A stretch of 64,000 nt of DNA from Lewinellaceae bacterium (lineage in GTDB: Bacteria; Bacteroidota; Bacteroidia; Chitinophagales; Saprospiraceae): contig JACJYG010000005.1 of the NCBI GenBank assembly GCA_020636215.1, positions 1,302,001-1,366,000 of the forward strand, in the 5' to 3' direction. Below are positions 43,801 through 51,562 of this stretch, one piece after another. The position numbers were made by a program, and so were the translations under genes. Under the pieces are notes generated by a model. That model did not search any database, was not told the DNA's origin, and saw only the letters and a list, made by a program, of their open reading frames with translations. How positions within the stretch are numbered: position 1 is the stretch's first letter; each line of letters opens with the position of its first letter.

Positions 43801-44138
43801 ATCATGACGTCTAACTTCTTGGATTCCCCAAGACGGAGGAATACATTCTCGTAAACCTTTTCAGAGTAACCAGTGTAGGAAATCGTGATCCGGTACGGGC
43901 CGCCAACCCGCATGCCGGGTATACGGTAGTTCCCGTCGATGTCGGTGGCGGTGCCATAAGTGGTCCCGGATGGCTCATGTACCGCCAAAATGTTGGCGCC
44001 GATCAAGGACTCGCCGTTGGCGTCCTCAATACTGCCTTGCATAGAGGATGTAGTAACCCCCTGAGCAATGCCCAATCCTTGAATGGCAAACATAAGGATG
44101 AGCGTGCTCAGCACTTTTGTAAGCATTGATAATCTCAT
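40875..44138 (-). CDS. Oar-like TonB-dependent outer-membrane transporter, copy 2
   Basis: 1087 aa, with the same domain order as copy 1: signal peptide, carboxypeptidase-regulatory-like domain (GESLIGANILAV), Oar-type plug (NRYNAIYIDGAVNNDVFG, GISPFSIDIIDQFQVV) and barrel ending RYIFN. Long runs are identical to copy 1; the barrel surface parts, such as the GGQITFGSEEFSTG loop, differ. This points to a tandem duplication with divergence mainly in exposed loops. Each copy has its own terminator and upstream region, so they are probably independent transcription units rather than one operon. Confidence 0.92.
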   Translation of the reverse strand: MRLSMLTKVLSTLILMFAIQGLGIAQGVTTSSMQGSIEDANGESLIGANILAVHEPSGTTYGTATDIDGNYRIPGMRVGGPYRITISYTGYSEKVYENVFLRLGESKKLDVMMEESAVSLEAIQVVATAGVTGQNSGASTQITTDEIDAMPTLNRDINDFLRLTPQATRYGDGISFAGTNNRYNAIYIDGAVNNDVFGLASSGTNGGQTGISPFSIDIIDQFQVVLSPYDVTLGGFAGGGVNAVTKSGTNQFSGTAYYFVQNQDLVGKTNGVLADRLGIDRTKVADFSQNLYGASLGGPIVKDKVFFFVNAEIQDDQTPAPFEVENYTQADGRASVADLENLRSFLRETYNYDPGDFRSTSDELKGLKLFGKIDINLNQNHRLTLRHQYTKAEQYDRFAGTSTRINFANNGIFFPSTTNSSALELNSRFGEKYSNNLIVGYTTVNDDRDPLGGDFPYVYINDGSGGQITFGSEEFSTGNALEQKILTVTDNFKIYSGNHTFTIGTHNEFYSIYNLFIGQNYGTYRFASLNDFITGQPAIEYDRAYSLVDDITGDGSKAAAEFNAMQLGFYAQDEFAISKNFTLTGGIRVDLPIITSDPVEDTNFNNVALPKMQEYYDVAKNVEAGKAPDGQLMFSPRLGFNYDIKGDRSTVLRGGLGIFTSRIPFVWPGAMFSNNGLTLGRVDERSIPTVNFIPDIQKQYTDPNFAIPSGQVDLFTKDFKYPQVFRTNLAIDHMLPGGIQASLEGLYTKTLNNVNYTNINSDPTVVFNWAGSPDDRPVFGRKNIDDTYGAGVYVGSNTNEGYTYTVTASLAKKFAFGLNATLAYSYGDAYALSEGTSSQNSSQWRGQVSIDGRNTPEFGRSDFALGHRVVSSLGYKLNWTKDGHTATTFSLFYNGQSGTAFSYVIAGNSARNPNNETGSTSRNRSLIFVPASADQINLVDYTLSNGTVVTAAEQWNNLNAYIESDASLKDSRGGYAEKNGATAPFTSIFDFAIRQDLGTQLGGGVHRLQLSLDIFNFANLLNKDWGAVYSVPGDFNNYFLYQLDGYESDGVTPKFTYRNNKVDKDSYDIAGTASRWRMRLGVRYIFN

Positions 44139-44198
44139 AAACGAGTGAGTTTAATGAAGTGAATGTTGGTTGCTTAACTGGGGCGAAATTAAACAGGA

Positions 44199-44220
44199 AG
44201 ATGTTAAGCGAGTATTAATT
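44199..44220. promoter_or_regulatory. Block shared by both Oar-like upstream regions, copy 2
   Basis: AGATGTTAAGCGAGTATT core, one base different from the copy at 40702-40723, in the same orientation. Here it is only about 60 bases before the receptor start. Confidence 0.5.
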
Positions 44221-44509
44221 TTTGATTTTTTTACACCCAGGGGTAAGTTTTTGTAAATCAGTTGTTTGCGGGTGTTTGGTTCACCTTTTCAATACCTTTT
44301 TTTTGCCTTTTGGGGCTTTTTTTCTGAAGTGCAATTAAGTTATTGCAGTTAGGCGTTATTTGGCTTGAAATGATTCGTGTATTAATTGTTATGTTCGTGT
44401 AAAGAAGTCTATGTCAAGAGGTTTTAGAACAAAAAATATTTGTTATTTTTTGTAAGGGGAGGCTAAAAAGAATAAATAAAACAACAGGAGACTTGGGAAA
44501 AATTATTCG
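44221..44509. other. Non-coding gap
   Basis: T-rich on the plus strand, with no open frame of note. I see no DDE-transposase remnant, no terminator for the HTH gene and no clear promoter. Confidence 0.5.
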
Positions 44510-45046
44510 TCAGGAAAGTTCCTGAGCCGCTTCCTTATCAGGTTCCTGGCCGGGCTGGCGCTTCGTTTTTTTTGTCGTCCCTTTTATCTGTTCCCGCCAT
44601 TTCAGGCCGGAGGCCTCAATCCACTTCCAGATGGTCCCTTCCGCCAGATAAATGCCTTGTTGTTGGATAAAAGCCTGCTGCAGGCGTTCCAGGGTCCAGT
44701 TTTCATAAGGGTAGCCAATGGTTTTAGGTTTGGTAGAAGCCAGGGCGATCAATTCTACACGAACGTTTTGGCTGTGCATTGCCGGACGACCGGTGCGGTG
44801 GTGATCCTGCAGGCCTTCCAGGCCGTATTGGTTGAACCGTTCTACCCAACGGCGGCCGGCTTCAAAGGAGGTAAAGCCCACGGTGTAGCCTGCCTGAGCA
44901 GGAGTGAGGGTAGGCTCATCGATAAGCCGGACCAGTAGTTTAGCTCTCCGGACGACCTCCGCCGGCGACTTCTTGCTCCTGGCCAGGCTCCTTAGGGCGG
45001 CTTCTTCTTCTGGCGTCCGTTCTCTTAAAATAGTCTTCGATCGCAT
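44510..45046 (-). CDS. IS630-type helix-turn-helix protein without DDE domain
   Basis: 178 aa from the ATG at 45046; the frame extends to a TTG at 45067. It matches the N-terminal DNA-binding half of IS630-family transposases: a first HTH (about 10-75, with SFEAGRRWVERFNQYGLEGLQDH), the GRPAM linker, then a winged HTH (WTLERLQQAFIQQQGIYLAEGTIWKWIEASGLKWRE). It ends with a basic/acidic tail (KKTKRQPGQEPDKEAAQ). The catalytic DDE domain is missing and no remnant lies downstream, so it may be a domesticated DNA-binding protein or the first half of a split element. No terminal repeats were seen. Confidence 0.8.
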   Translation of the reverse strand: MRSKTILRERTPEEEAALRSLARSKKSPAEVVRRAKLLVRLIDEPTLTPAQAGYTVGFTSFEAGRRWVERFNQYGLEGLQDHHRTGRPAMHSQNVRVELIALASTKPKTIGYPYENWTLERLQQAFIQQQGIYLAEGTIWKWIEASGLKWREQIKGTTKKTKRQPGQEPDKEAAQELS

Positions 45047-45232
45047 AGTGTTTTTCTTAACTGACAAGAAGATTAACTTTAGGTCACTTTGGGAAAACCA
45101 TTTTTTTTTGAAAGCACCTGTGCAGGATCATTTACAGAAATTTAAAGGGCAGGCTCATTCCTTTTGCTTTCAATCTTCTATTTTTGTTCAAATATTTTAT
45201 CTCCCAAAATTTTCCAATTCAAAATTTTCATC

Positions 45233-47254
45233 ATGAGATTGATCCATTACTCCCTTTTGCTGGCTTTTATGATCAGCGGTTTGTCCACCTATGCCCAACA
45301 GAACGTGGCGGTTACGGTACAAAGTAACTCCTTTAGCCCAAAGGATATTACCATCGCGGTTGGCGATATGGTCACCTGGACGAATATCGGGGGCACTCAT
45401 AATGTTAACGGCGCCCAAACAGCCTATCCGGATAACCCGGAAAGCTTTGGCTCCGGTTCCGCCGCTAACGCCCCCTGGGCCTACTCCTTCGTCTTTAATA
45501 CTCCTGGCGTTTATGATTACCATTGCGATCCGCACATGAGCCTGGGTATGACAGGAACGGTTACCGTTCAAGGGCCGGTAACCACAGACCTTTTACTTAC
45601 CGGCGTTTTCGATGGCCCCTTGGCGCCAGGTGCATTGCCAAAGGGAATTGAATTATACGTATTGAACGACATTGCCGACATGAGTGAATATGGAATTGGC
45701 TCTGCTAATAATGGCGGCGGTTCCGACGGGGTAGAGTATACCTTCCCAGCCGTTTCTGCTACTGCCGGCTCTTATCTTTATCTGGCAACGGAAAGCGCCA
45801 GTTTTGAGGCCTTTTTTGGTTTTCAACCCGATTTTGTAGATGATGGGACTTCTTCTTCGGTTTCCATCAATGGGGACGATGCGATAGAGCTGTTTCACAA
45901 TGGCACAGTAGTCGATGTCTTCGGGGAGATCAACGTGGATGGTAGCGGGCAGCCTTGGGAGTATATGGATGGCTGGGCTTATCGGCTGGATGGAACCGGC
46001 CCGGATGGTAGTACTTTTGTGCTGTCTAACTGGATGTTCAGCGGTATTGATGTGTACGACCCCGTACTGGTTAACGCGGATGCGAATCCGCCGATGCCGG
46101 TTGGAACCTACGACCCCAACGCTACTGTACAACTGGCTGCCAACAACGATCAGGCTACCTCTTACAATGGCGAGGCTGTGACGATCAACGTTTTGGCCAA
46201 CGATGTAACCCCGAACCCGGTGACGAGCCTGATGATTGCGTCCAACCCCTCAAATGGCGCGGCAGTAGTGATGATGGGCAATACCATCCAATACACCCCT
46301 AATGCCGGTTTTTGTGGTTCGGATAGCTTCTCCTATGAAGTATGTGACGCTAATGATTGCCAAACTGCCAGCGTGACGGTCGATGTAATCTGTTTTCCGG
46401 CTTATTCAATTGGAGCGGTCACCACCGTCAACAATGAAGGTTCAGTGGATTCACTGGGCGTATCCTGCGAATTACAAGGAGTTGTTTATGGTGTGAACCT
46501 GCGTCCCGGCGGGCTTCAATTTACCATCATCGATGGGAACAATGATGGCATTGCCGTATTTAGTGGGACCGAAGACTACGGCTATACGGTGCAGGAGGGA
46601 GATGAGGTCGCCATTTGGGGAGCAATCGAGCAATTTAATGGCCTGACACAGATCAATGCCGATTCGGTATGGCTGGTTTCCAGTGGCAATGCCCTGGTAA
46701 CCCCCACTGTCGTAACGGCCCTGGACGAATCCACCGAATCGCAACTGGTGAAGATCGAAAACCTCAAACTAGTCGACCCTGCACAGTGGACCGGAACAGG
46801 CCCTGGTTTTAATGTAGACGTGACCGACGAGGTGAACACTTACCAAATGCGCATCGACAATGATGTTGACCTTTACAGCATGCCGGCGCCATCCGGCACT
46901 TTCAACCTCACGGGCATTGGCGGCCAGTTTGATAACGCCTCTCCTTATTTGGAAGGGTATCAGTTATTGCCGCGTTATATGGAAGATATTGATCTGATGA
47001 GCGGTACGGTGGACCAGCGCCTGGGCGCTGCTATTTCCTTCTTCCCAAATCCAACGCGTAGCCAGTTGACGGTGCAAAGCCAGGAGGTGCTCGATGTGAT
47101 CCGGGTCAGCACACTCACCGGGCAAAGTGTATTGGAAGTACAGCGGCCGGAATCTACCGAAACGATTGATCTGTCAAAACTGGAAAATGGCGCTTACCTG
47201 ATTACTTTCGTCAAGGGGAACAGCATTTGGGTGGAGCAGTTTTTCAAGTTCTGA
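45233..47254 (+). CDS. Secreted cupredoxin / lamin-tail-like protein with T9SS sorting domain
   Basis: 673 aa from the ATG at 45233, after which a signal peptide ends TYAQ. Residues 24-113 form a plastocyanin/azurin-type domain with all four copper ligands visible (His56, Cys98, His101, Met106). Then come a lamin-tail-like beta domain (about 118-260), a cadherin/Ig-like domain with NDQATSYNGEAVTINVLANDV (about 305-390), an OB-fold-like region and a C-terminal T9SS type A sorting domain (FFPNPTRSQLTV, LENGAYLITFVKG). It should be secreted by the type IX system and attached to the surface. Copper binding is predicted; its function, electron transfer or adhesion, is open. Confidence 0.9.
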   Translation: MRLIHYSLLLAFMISGLSTYAQQNVAVTVQSNSFSPKDITIAVGDMVTWTNIGGTHNVNGAQTAYPDNPESFGSGSAANAPWAYSFVFNTPGVYDYHCDPHMSLGMTGTVTVQGPVTTDLLLTGVFDGPLAPGALPKGIELYVLNDIADMSEYGIGSANNGGGSDGVEYTFPAVSATAGSYLYLATESASFEAFFGFQPDFVDDGTSSSVSINGDDAIELFHNGTVVDVFGEINVDGSGQPWEYMDGWAYRLDGTGPDGSTFVLSNWMFSGIDVYDPVLVNADANPPMPVGTYDPNATVQLAANNDQATSYNGEAVTINVLANDVTPNPVTSLMIASNPSNGAAVVMMGNTIQYTPNAGFCGSDSFSYEVCDANDCQTASVTVDVICFPAYSIGAVTTVNNEGSVDSLGVSCELQGVVYGVNLRPGGLQFTIIDGNNDGIAVFSGTEDYGYTVQEGDEVAIWGAIEQFNGLTQINADSVWLVSSGNALVTPTVVTALDESTESQLVKIENLKLVDPAQWTGTGPGFNVDVTDEVNTYQMRIDNDVDLYSMPAPSGTFNLTGIGGQFDNASPYLEGYQLLPRYMEDIDLMSGTVDQRLGAAISFFPNPTRSQLTVQSQEVLDVIRVSTLTGQSVLEVQRPESTETIDLSKLENGAYLITFVKGNSIWVEQFFKF

Positions 47255-47273
47255 TAGGCCCAGAGAAAAATAT

Positions 47274-48137
47274 TTGTGGAAATGTGCCCCGCGAGATAGC
47301 TTGTGGAGCACATTTCCTTCTTTCATCACGGAATTCATATCTACAGTATTGGCAGAAAAGCGAAGCATTGGGATCGCCTTATCGGGCGGCGGCGCACGGG
47401 GCATTGCCCACATTGGGGTGCTACAGGCGCTGGAGGATAATGATTGCGTTCCGGCCGTGCTTTCCGGCGCCAGCGCCGGCGCCATCACCGGAGCGCTGTA
47501 TGCAGCGGGCCGAAAGCCCTCAGAGATCCTGGATTTTGTAAAACAGGCCAGCTTGTTCAAACTTTTCAAAGTTGGCCTGCCCTATTCCGGATTGACCAAA
47601 TTGACTTATTTGCGAGATAAGTTAGCGGATTACATCTCCGAAGACAGTTTTGAAGCCCTCCAAAAGAAACTTTTCGTGGCCATCGTCAACCTTAATACTG
47701 GCCAGTGTGAAATGCGCAGCCAGGGCAGGTTGTTTGACGTGGTGACGGCCTCTTCTTCCATTCCACTGGTCTTTCAGCCGGTTGAGATCGATGGGCAGTT
47801 ATTTGTAGATGGCGGCCTGCTGGACAATATGCCGGTTGAACCTTTGAAACCTCATGTGGATGTTACGATTGCCGTAAACGTCATGCCCCAGGTTGAAGTG
47901 CCCAACAAAGCCATCCAGAATGTCTTCGGTATTGCTCAGCGTTGCTTCGATCTGGGTATCCTGGCCAACACCCTTCCCAATATCCAACGCTGTGACCTTC
48001 TGGTTGAACCAAAGGAAGTACATCAATTCAATATTTTTCAACTGAATCGCTACCAGCAGCTTTATGATATCGGCTATGAGGCGATGATGGCGAGCATCCC
48101 GGCTTTGAAGGCCTTGTTGGAGCAAGGAGTGGATTGA
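47274..48137 (+). CDS. Patatin-like phospholipase
   Basis: 287 aa from a TTG at 47274; the core begins only at about residue 31, so a later start (for example TTG 47349) is possible. SGGGARGIAHIGVLQAL is the oxyanion-hole motif, GASAG (65-69) holds the nucleophile Ser67, and VDGGLLDNMPVEPL carries the catalytic Asp with DGG. It would hydrolyse acyl lipids. No membrane segment or signal peptide is clear, so it may be cytoplasmic or peripheral. It ends close to the 9-bp repeat array at 48154. Confidence 0.88.
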   Translation: MWKCAPRDSLWSTFPSFITEFISTVLAEKRSIGIALSGGGARGIAHIGVLQALEDNDCVPAVLSGASAGAITGALYAAGRKPSEILDFVKQASLFKLFKVGLPYSGLTKLTYLRDKLADYISEDSFEALQKKLFVAIVNLNTGQCEMRSQGRLFDVVTASSSIPLVFQPVEIDGQLFVDGGLLDNMPVEPLKPHVDVTIAVNVMPQVEVPNKAIQNVFGIAQRCFDLGILANTLPNIQRCDLLVEPKEVHQFNIFQLNRYQQLYDIGYEAMMASIPALKALLEQGVD

Positions 48138-48153
48138 AGGTGTTTTGTAGTGG

Positions 48154-48415
48154 GTCTTGTTCGTCTGGTGTGTCTTGTTCGTCTTGTTCGTCTGGTGTGT
48201 CTTGTTCGTCTTGTTCGTCTTGTTCGTCTGGTGGGTCTGGTGGGTCTTGTTCGTCTGGTGGGTCTTGTTCGTCTTGTTCGTCTTGTCCGTCTGGTGTGTC
48301 TTGTTCGTCTTGTGTGTCGGACCTACCAGACCCACCAGACCTACCAGACCTACCAGACCCACCAGACATACCAGACCCACCAGACATACCAGACATACCA
48401 GACATACCAGACCCC
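48154..48415. repeat. Giant inverted array of 9-bp units
   Basis: Left arm: 18 exact-phase 9-bp units (48154-48315) of GTCTTGTTC or GTCTGGTGK type. Right arm: 10 units (48326-48415) of CCAGACCYA or CCAGACATA type, complementary to the GTCTGGT units. It lies between the convergent patatin and phosphoribosyltransferase genes. All long open frames across it are repeat artefacts. Confidence 0.9.
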
Positions 48416-48443
48416 CACCAGGCCCACGTGGCATGGCTACGCC

Positions 48444-48938
48444 TCAATTCAAAAAAACCGCCATTTCGGGCACATCCAGTATCTGCACATCAATGTCGTC
48501 CATGAGGGTAGTTGCCAGAGATAAGCCCACGTAGTCGACCATAATGGGGAAAGATTTATGGGTGCGGTTGACCAGCACCGCCACTTCCACTTTTTTAGGC
48601 AGGGTAGTCAGGATCGGTTTCACGGCGTAGAAGATCGTGCGCCCGGTATTCGCTACATCGTCAATGATCAGTATGGCCTTTCCATTCAGTTCTTCCACCG
48701 GCATTTCTATCGCAATTTCCTGGCTTAATGGCGCTGCCGGGTTGAGCCGGATACGGGTAAGGGTCAGTTGGATAGTGGTAATCTTTTGTAATTCTTCCAG
48801 GATCATACGGGCAAAGCCCATTCCGGTTTTATTAATGCCAGCCAGGATGAGCTCCGGTTCTTCATGGTTATTTTCCAGGATCTCAATGGCGAGCCGCTTG
48901 ATCTTTTGCCGTATCTGTTGCTGGTCGAGGATTTTCAT
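48444..48938 (-). CDS. Phosphoribosyltransferase-family protein (PyrR-like)
   Basis: 164 aa from ATG 48938 (MKILDQQQ); the frame extends to 48959. Type I phosphoribosyltransferase fold: ILAGINKTGMGFA at the PRPP loop and ILIIDDVANTGRTIFYA as the PRPP-binding motif, with a flexible hood and PKKVEVAVLVNRTHKSFP in the usual place. It resembles the PyrR group of uracil phosphoribosyltransferase-like regulators, but regulation is not shown here. The gene is single and convergent with patatin. Start chosen because the extra seven upstream residues look unrelated. Confidence 0.85.
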   Translation of the reverse strand: MKILDQQQIRQKIKRLAIEILENNHEEPELILAGINKTGMGFARMILEELQKITTIQLTLTRIRLNPAAPLSQEIAIEMPVEELNGKAILIIDDVANTGRTIFYAVKPILTTLPKKVEVAVLVNRTHKSFPIMVDYVGLSLATTLMDDIDVQILDVPEMAVFLN

Positions 48939-49058
48939 GCAAGGATATTTTGAAACCAAAGCTAAAAATATGGATATTTTCCGGAAAATATTTTTCTACC
49001 TTACATCTCGGTTATATTTTAGCGAAAATTCGCTATACGGCAACGAATAACACCAACT

Positions 49059-50411
49059 ATGCTTCAACAGATCCTCTTTATTCTCGTAAGCGCCGCCGCA
49101 ATAGGCATTGCCTGGCGCGCATTTATGCGGGTACGGCGCAACATCCTCCTGGGGCAGGAGGAAGATATTTCCGGTGACAGCGGGCAGCGCTGGCGCAACG
49201 TGTTGTTGGTGGCTTTTGGGCAGCAAAAGATGTTCAAGCGCTGGATACCGGCTGTTTTCCACTTTTTTATATACCTGGCCTTTCTGATCACGCAGGTAGA
49301 ACTCATCGAGATATTCATCGATGGTGTTTTCGGGCAGCACCGCTTTTTTGCGGACAAGCTGGGCGGCTTCTACACCTTTGTGATCAGCTTTATTGAAGTA
49401 TTATCCTTGTTGGCCTTTGTGGCCACCATCATTTTCCTGGCCCGCCGCAATCTGTTGAAGGTGCCCCGATTCTGGAAGCCGGAGATGAAAGGCTGGCCGC
49501 AACTGGACGGTAACCTCATCCTTCTTTTTGAGATCATCCTGCTCATCGGTATTTTCAGTATGAACGGGGCGGACGTGTTGTTGCAACAAATGGAGCCGTC
49601 GCATTTTAAGGATACCGGCACGCTGGCGGTGAGCAGCTGGCTGGGCCCGGCCCTGTTTGGCGGCCTGGATGCCGGCAGCCTGCATGTGGTGGAGCGCTTC
49701 GGCTGGTGGCTTCATTTGTCGATGGTGTTCGTATTCCTGAACTACCTGCCCTATTCCAAACACCTGCACATTTTCCTGGCTTTTCCCAATACTTATTTCG
49801 CCCGCCTGCAGCCACGCGGTGAAATGGAGAACATGCCGGCGATCATGAACGAGGTTAAAAGCATGATGGGCCTGAGCGAAGCCACTGAAGACAATGGAGA
49901 AGACCTGCCGGAGTTCGGCGCCAATGACGTCTTCAGCCTCAGCTGGAAGAATATTATGGACGCCTATAGTTGTACGGAATGTGGGCGCTGCACGGCCGTT
50001 TGCCCGGCCAATATCACCGGCAAGAAATTGTCGCCGCGAAAAGTGCTCATGGATATCCGTGACCGGGCCGAGGCGGTGGGCCGTAATATTGAAAGCGGGA
50101 AGGAGGAATTCGCCAAAGATGCGTCTCAGGCAGTTTCCAAAACCAATTATGAAGACGGCAAGTCCCTTTTCGACTATATTACCCCCGAAGAACTGCACGC
50201 CTGCACCACCTGCAATGCCTGTGTAGAGGCCTGCCCGGTGCTGATCAATCCGTTGGATCCCATCCTGAAAATGCGCCGCTACGAGATCCTCACCCTTTCG
50301 CAGGGCCCTTCCGACTGGCTGCCGATGTTCAACAGTATGGAGAACAGTGGCTCGGCCTGGGCAATTCCGGATGATCGGGATAAGTGGGCGAAGGAGGCTG
50401 TGGAAGGGTAG
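49059..50411 (+). CDS. Membrane-bound 4Fe-4S dicluster protein (HdrD/GlpC-like N-part)
   Basis: 450 aa. About five transmembrane helices (1-240) in a NarI-like arrangement are followed by two ferredoxin clusters: CTECGRCTAVCPA and CTTCNACVEACPV. It should accept electrons at the inner membrane and pass them to a soluble CCG-domain partner. The gene at 50723 is such a partner; the pair is common in Bacteroidota. Unusually the two are separated by 311 bases, with an AT-rich 15-bp repeat array between them. The ATG follows AACACCAACT, so no strong ribosome-binding site is visible. Confidence 0.9.
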   Translation: MLQQILFILVSAAAIGIAWRAFMRVRRNILLGQEEDISGDSGQRWRNVLLVAFGQQKMFKRWIPAVFHFFIYLAFLITQVELIEIFIDGVFGQHRFFADKLGGFYTFVISFIEVLSLLAFVATIIFLARRNLLKVPRFWKPEMKGWPQLDGNLILLFEIILLIGIFSMNGADVLLQQMEPSHFKDTGTLAVSSWLGPALFGGLDAGSLHVVERFGWWLHLSMVFVFLNYLPYSKHLHIFLAFPNTYFARLQPRGEMENMPAIMNEVKSMMGLSEATEDNGEDLPEFGANDVFSLSWKNIMDAYSCTECGRCTAVCPANITGKKLSPRKVLMDIRDRAEAVGRNIESGKEEFAKDASQAVSKTNYEDGKSLFDYITPEELHACTTCNACVEACPVLINPLDPILKMRRYEILTLSQGPSDWLPMFNSMENSGSAWAIPDDRDKWAKEAVEG

Positions 50412-50517
50412 CCTAGCTTGCTTTGGGTGATGGATTATCTTCTGTTCTTCGGGCGAAGTAGGGTATGGATTTTTGTTGAGGAGGAGGGCTAAGGGGATAA
50501 GAGGAATCAAAATTACG

Positions 50518-50622
50518 AATATAACAACGTTTTTTATAACGATTATATTTATAATGATGAAATTTATAACGATTACTTTTATAATCATTATTTAAATAAT
50601 CATTATAAAAAACATCATTATG
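50518..50622. repeat. 15-bp AT-rich tandem repeats
   Basis: Seven 15-bp units, starting at 50518 and then 50533, 50548, 50563, 50578, 50593 and 50608, with consensus near TTTATAAYNATTATA. They lie between the two Fe-S genes. The gap 50412-50722 has no other feature. Confidence 0.75.
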
Positions 50623-50722
50623 AAAAACTTTAAAACATCATCTTTATTAAATTGACGATCCCAATAGCCGCCCGGCGGCTTTACATACTTCTTTCTAAAG
50701 AATAATGAAAAGATAACTACCT

Positions 50723-51517
50723 ATGGATCCACTCCAAATACCTACCATGGCTGAAATGGCGGCGGAAGGCCGCGAACCGGAGATACTCTTTTGGGTGGGC
50801 TGCGCCGGCAGTTTCGATGCCCGGGCCCAGAAAGTGACCCTGGCCTTTTGCCGGATATTGAACCAGGTGGGGCTCGATTTTGCCATTCTGGGCAACGAAG
50901 AGCAATGTACCGGCGACCCTGCCCGTCGCGCCGGCAATGAGTTTGTCTTTCAGATGCTGGCCCTCCAGAATATCGAAACGCTCAAGCTCTATAACGTCAA
51001 AAAAATCGTCACCGCCTGCCCGCATTGTTTCAATACCCTGAAGAACGAATATCCTGCCTTGGGCGGCCACTATGAGGTGGTGCACCACACGCAGCTTTTG
51101 CAACAACTGATCGACGAGGGCCGCATCAAAATGAAAGAAGGCGGCAGCTTCAAAGGCAAGCGCATCACCTACCACGATTCCTGTTATCTGGGGCGGGTCA
51201 ATGGCGTTTATGAAGCACCCCGGAAAGTGCTTGAAACCCTCGACAGTGAGCTAGTCGAAATGAAACGCTGCCGCACCAATGGCCTTTGTTGTGGCGCCGG
51301 CGGCGCCCAGATGTGGAAGGAAGACGAACCTGGCAACAAACGCATCAACGTGGAGCGGGCAGAGGAAGCTTTGGAAACCGGAGCTACCGTTATTGCCGCC
51401 AATTGCCCTTTTTGTCTTACTATGATGATGGACGGCGTTAAGGCTAAAGACAAACAGGACGAGGTGATGGTGTATGACCTGGCAGAGTTGATTGTGAATA
51501 GCATGGTGCGGGAGTAG
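50723..51517 (+). CDS. CCG-domain Fe-S protein (HdrB/LutA/GlcF-like)
   Basis: 264 aa, soluble. Two CCG-type modules: FWVGCAGSFDARAQK with CTGDPARRAGNE, and HDSCYLGRVNGVYEAPRKVL with NGLCCGAGGAQMW and CPFCLTMM. Such domains bind non-cubane Fe4S4 clusters in heterodisulfide-reductase-like proteins. With the membrane Fe-S protein upstream it probably forms an electron-transfer complex coupling a metabolic oxidation to the quinone pool. The precise donor is unknown. The next feature downstream is the MITE-like element at 51563. Confidence 0.9.
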   Translation: MDPLQIPTMAEMAAEGREPEILFWVGCAGSFDARAQKVTLAFCRILNQVGLDFAILGNEEQCTGDPARRAGNEFVFQMLALQNIETLKLYNVKKIVTACPHCFNTLKNEYPALGGHYEVVHHTQLLQQLIDEGRIKMKEGGSFKGKRITYHDSCYLGRVNGVYEAPRKVLETLDSELVEMKRCRTNGLCCGAGGAQMWKEDEPGNKRINVERAEEALETGATVIAANCPFCLTMMMDGVKAKDKQDEVMVYDLAELIVNSMVRE

Positions 51518-51562
51518 GGAGAAGGATGTTTTAGCAGCCTACAGATTAGCCAGGAAAAGTTT

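Noticed and set aside
42957..43814. A 285-codon plus-strand frame
   Set aside because: Antisense to the second Oar-like receptor.
37274..44138. SusC/SusD polysaccharide-utilisation pair
   Set aside because: No SusD-like lipoprotein follows either receptor, and plug motifs fit the Oar group better.
48154..48415. CRISPR array
   Set aside because: Units are 9 bp without spacers and form complementary arms; no cas genes in the window.
48028..48534. Several overlapping frames of Cys/Ser, Leu/Val or Asp/Glu repeats
   Set aside because: All are produced by the 9-bp repeat array; the same DNA gives open frames in most phases.
49401..50588. A 395-codon minus-strand frame
   Set aside because: It is antisense to the membrane Fe-S protein; its hydrophobic start comes from the AT-rich 15-bp repeats.
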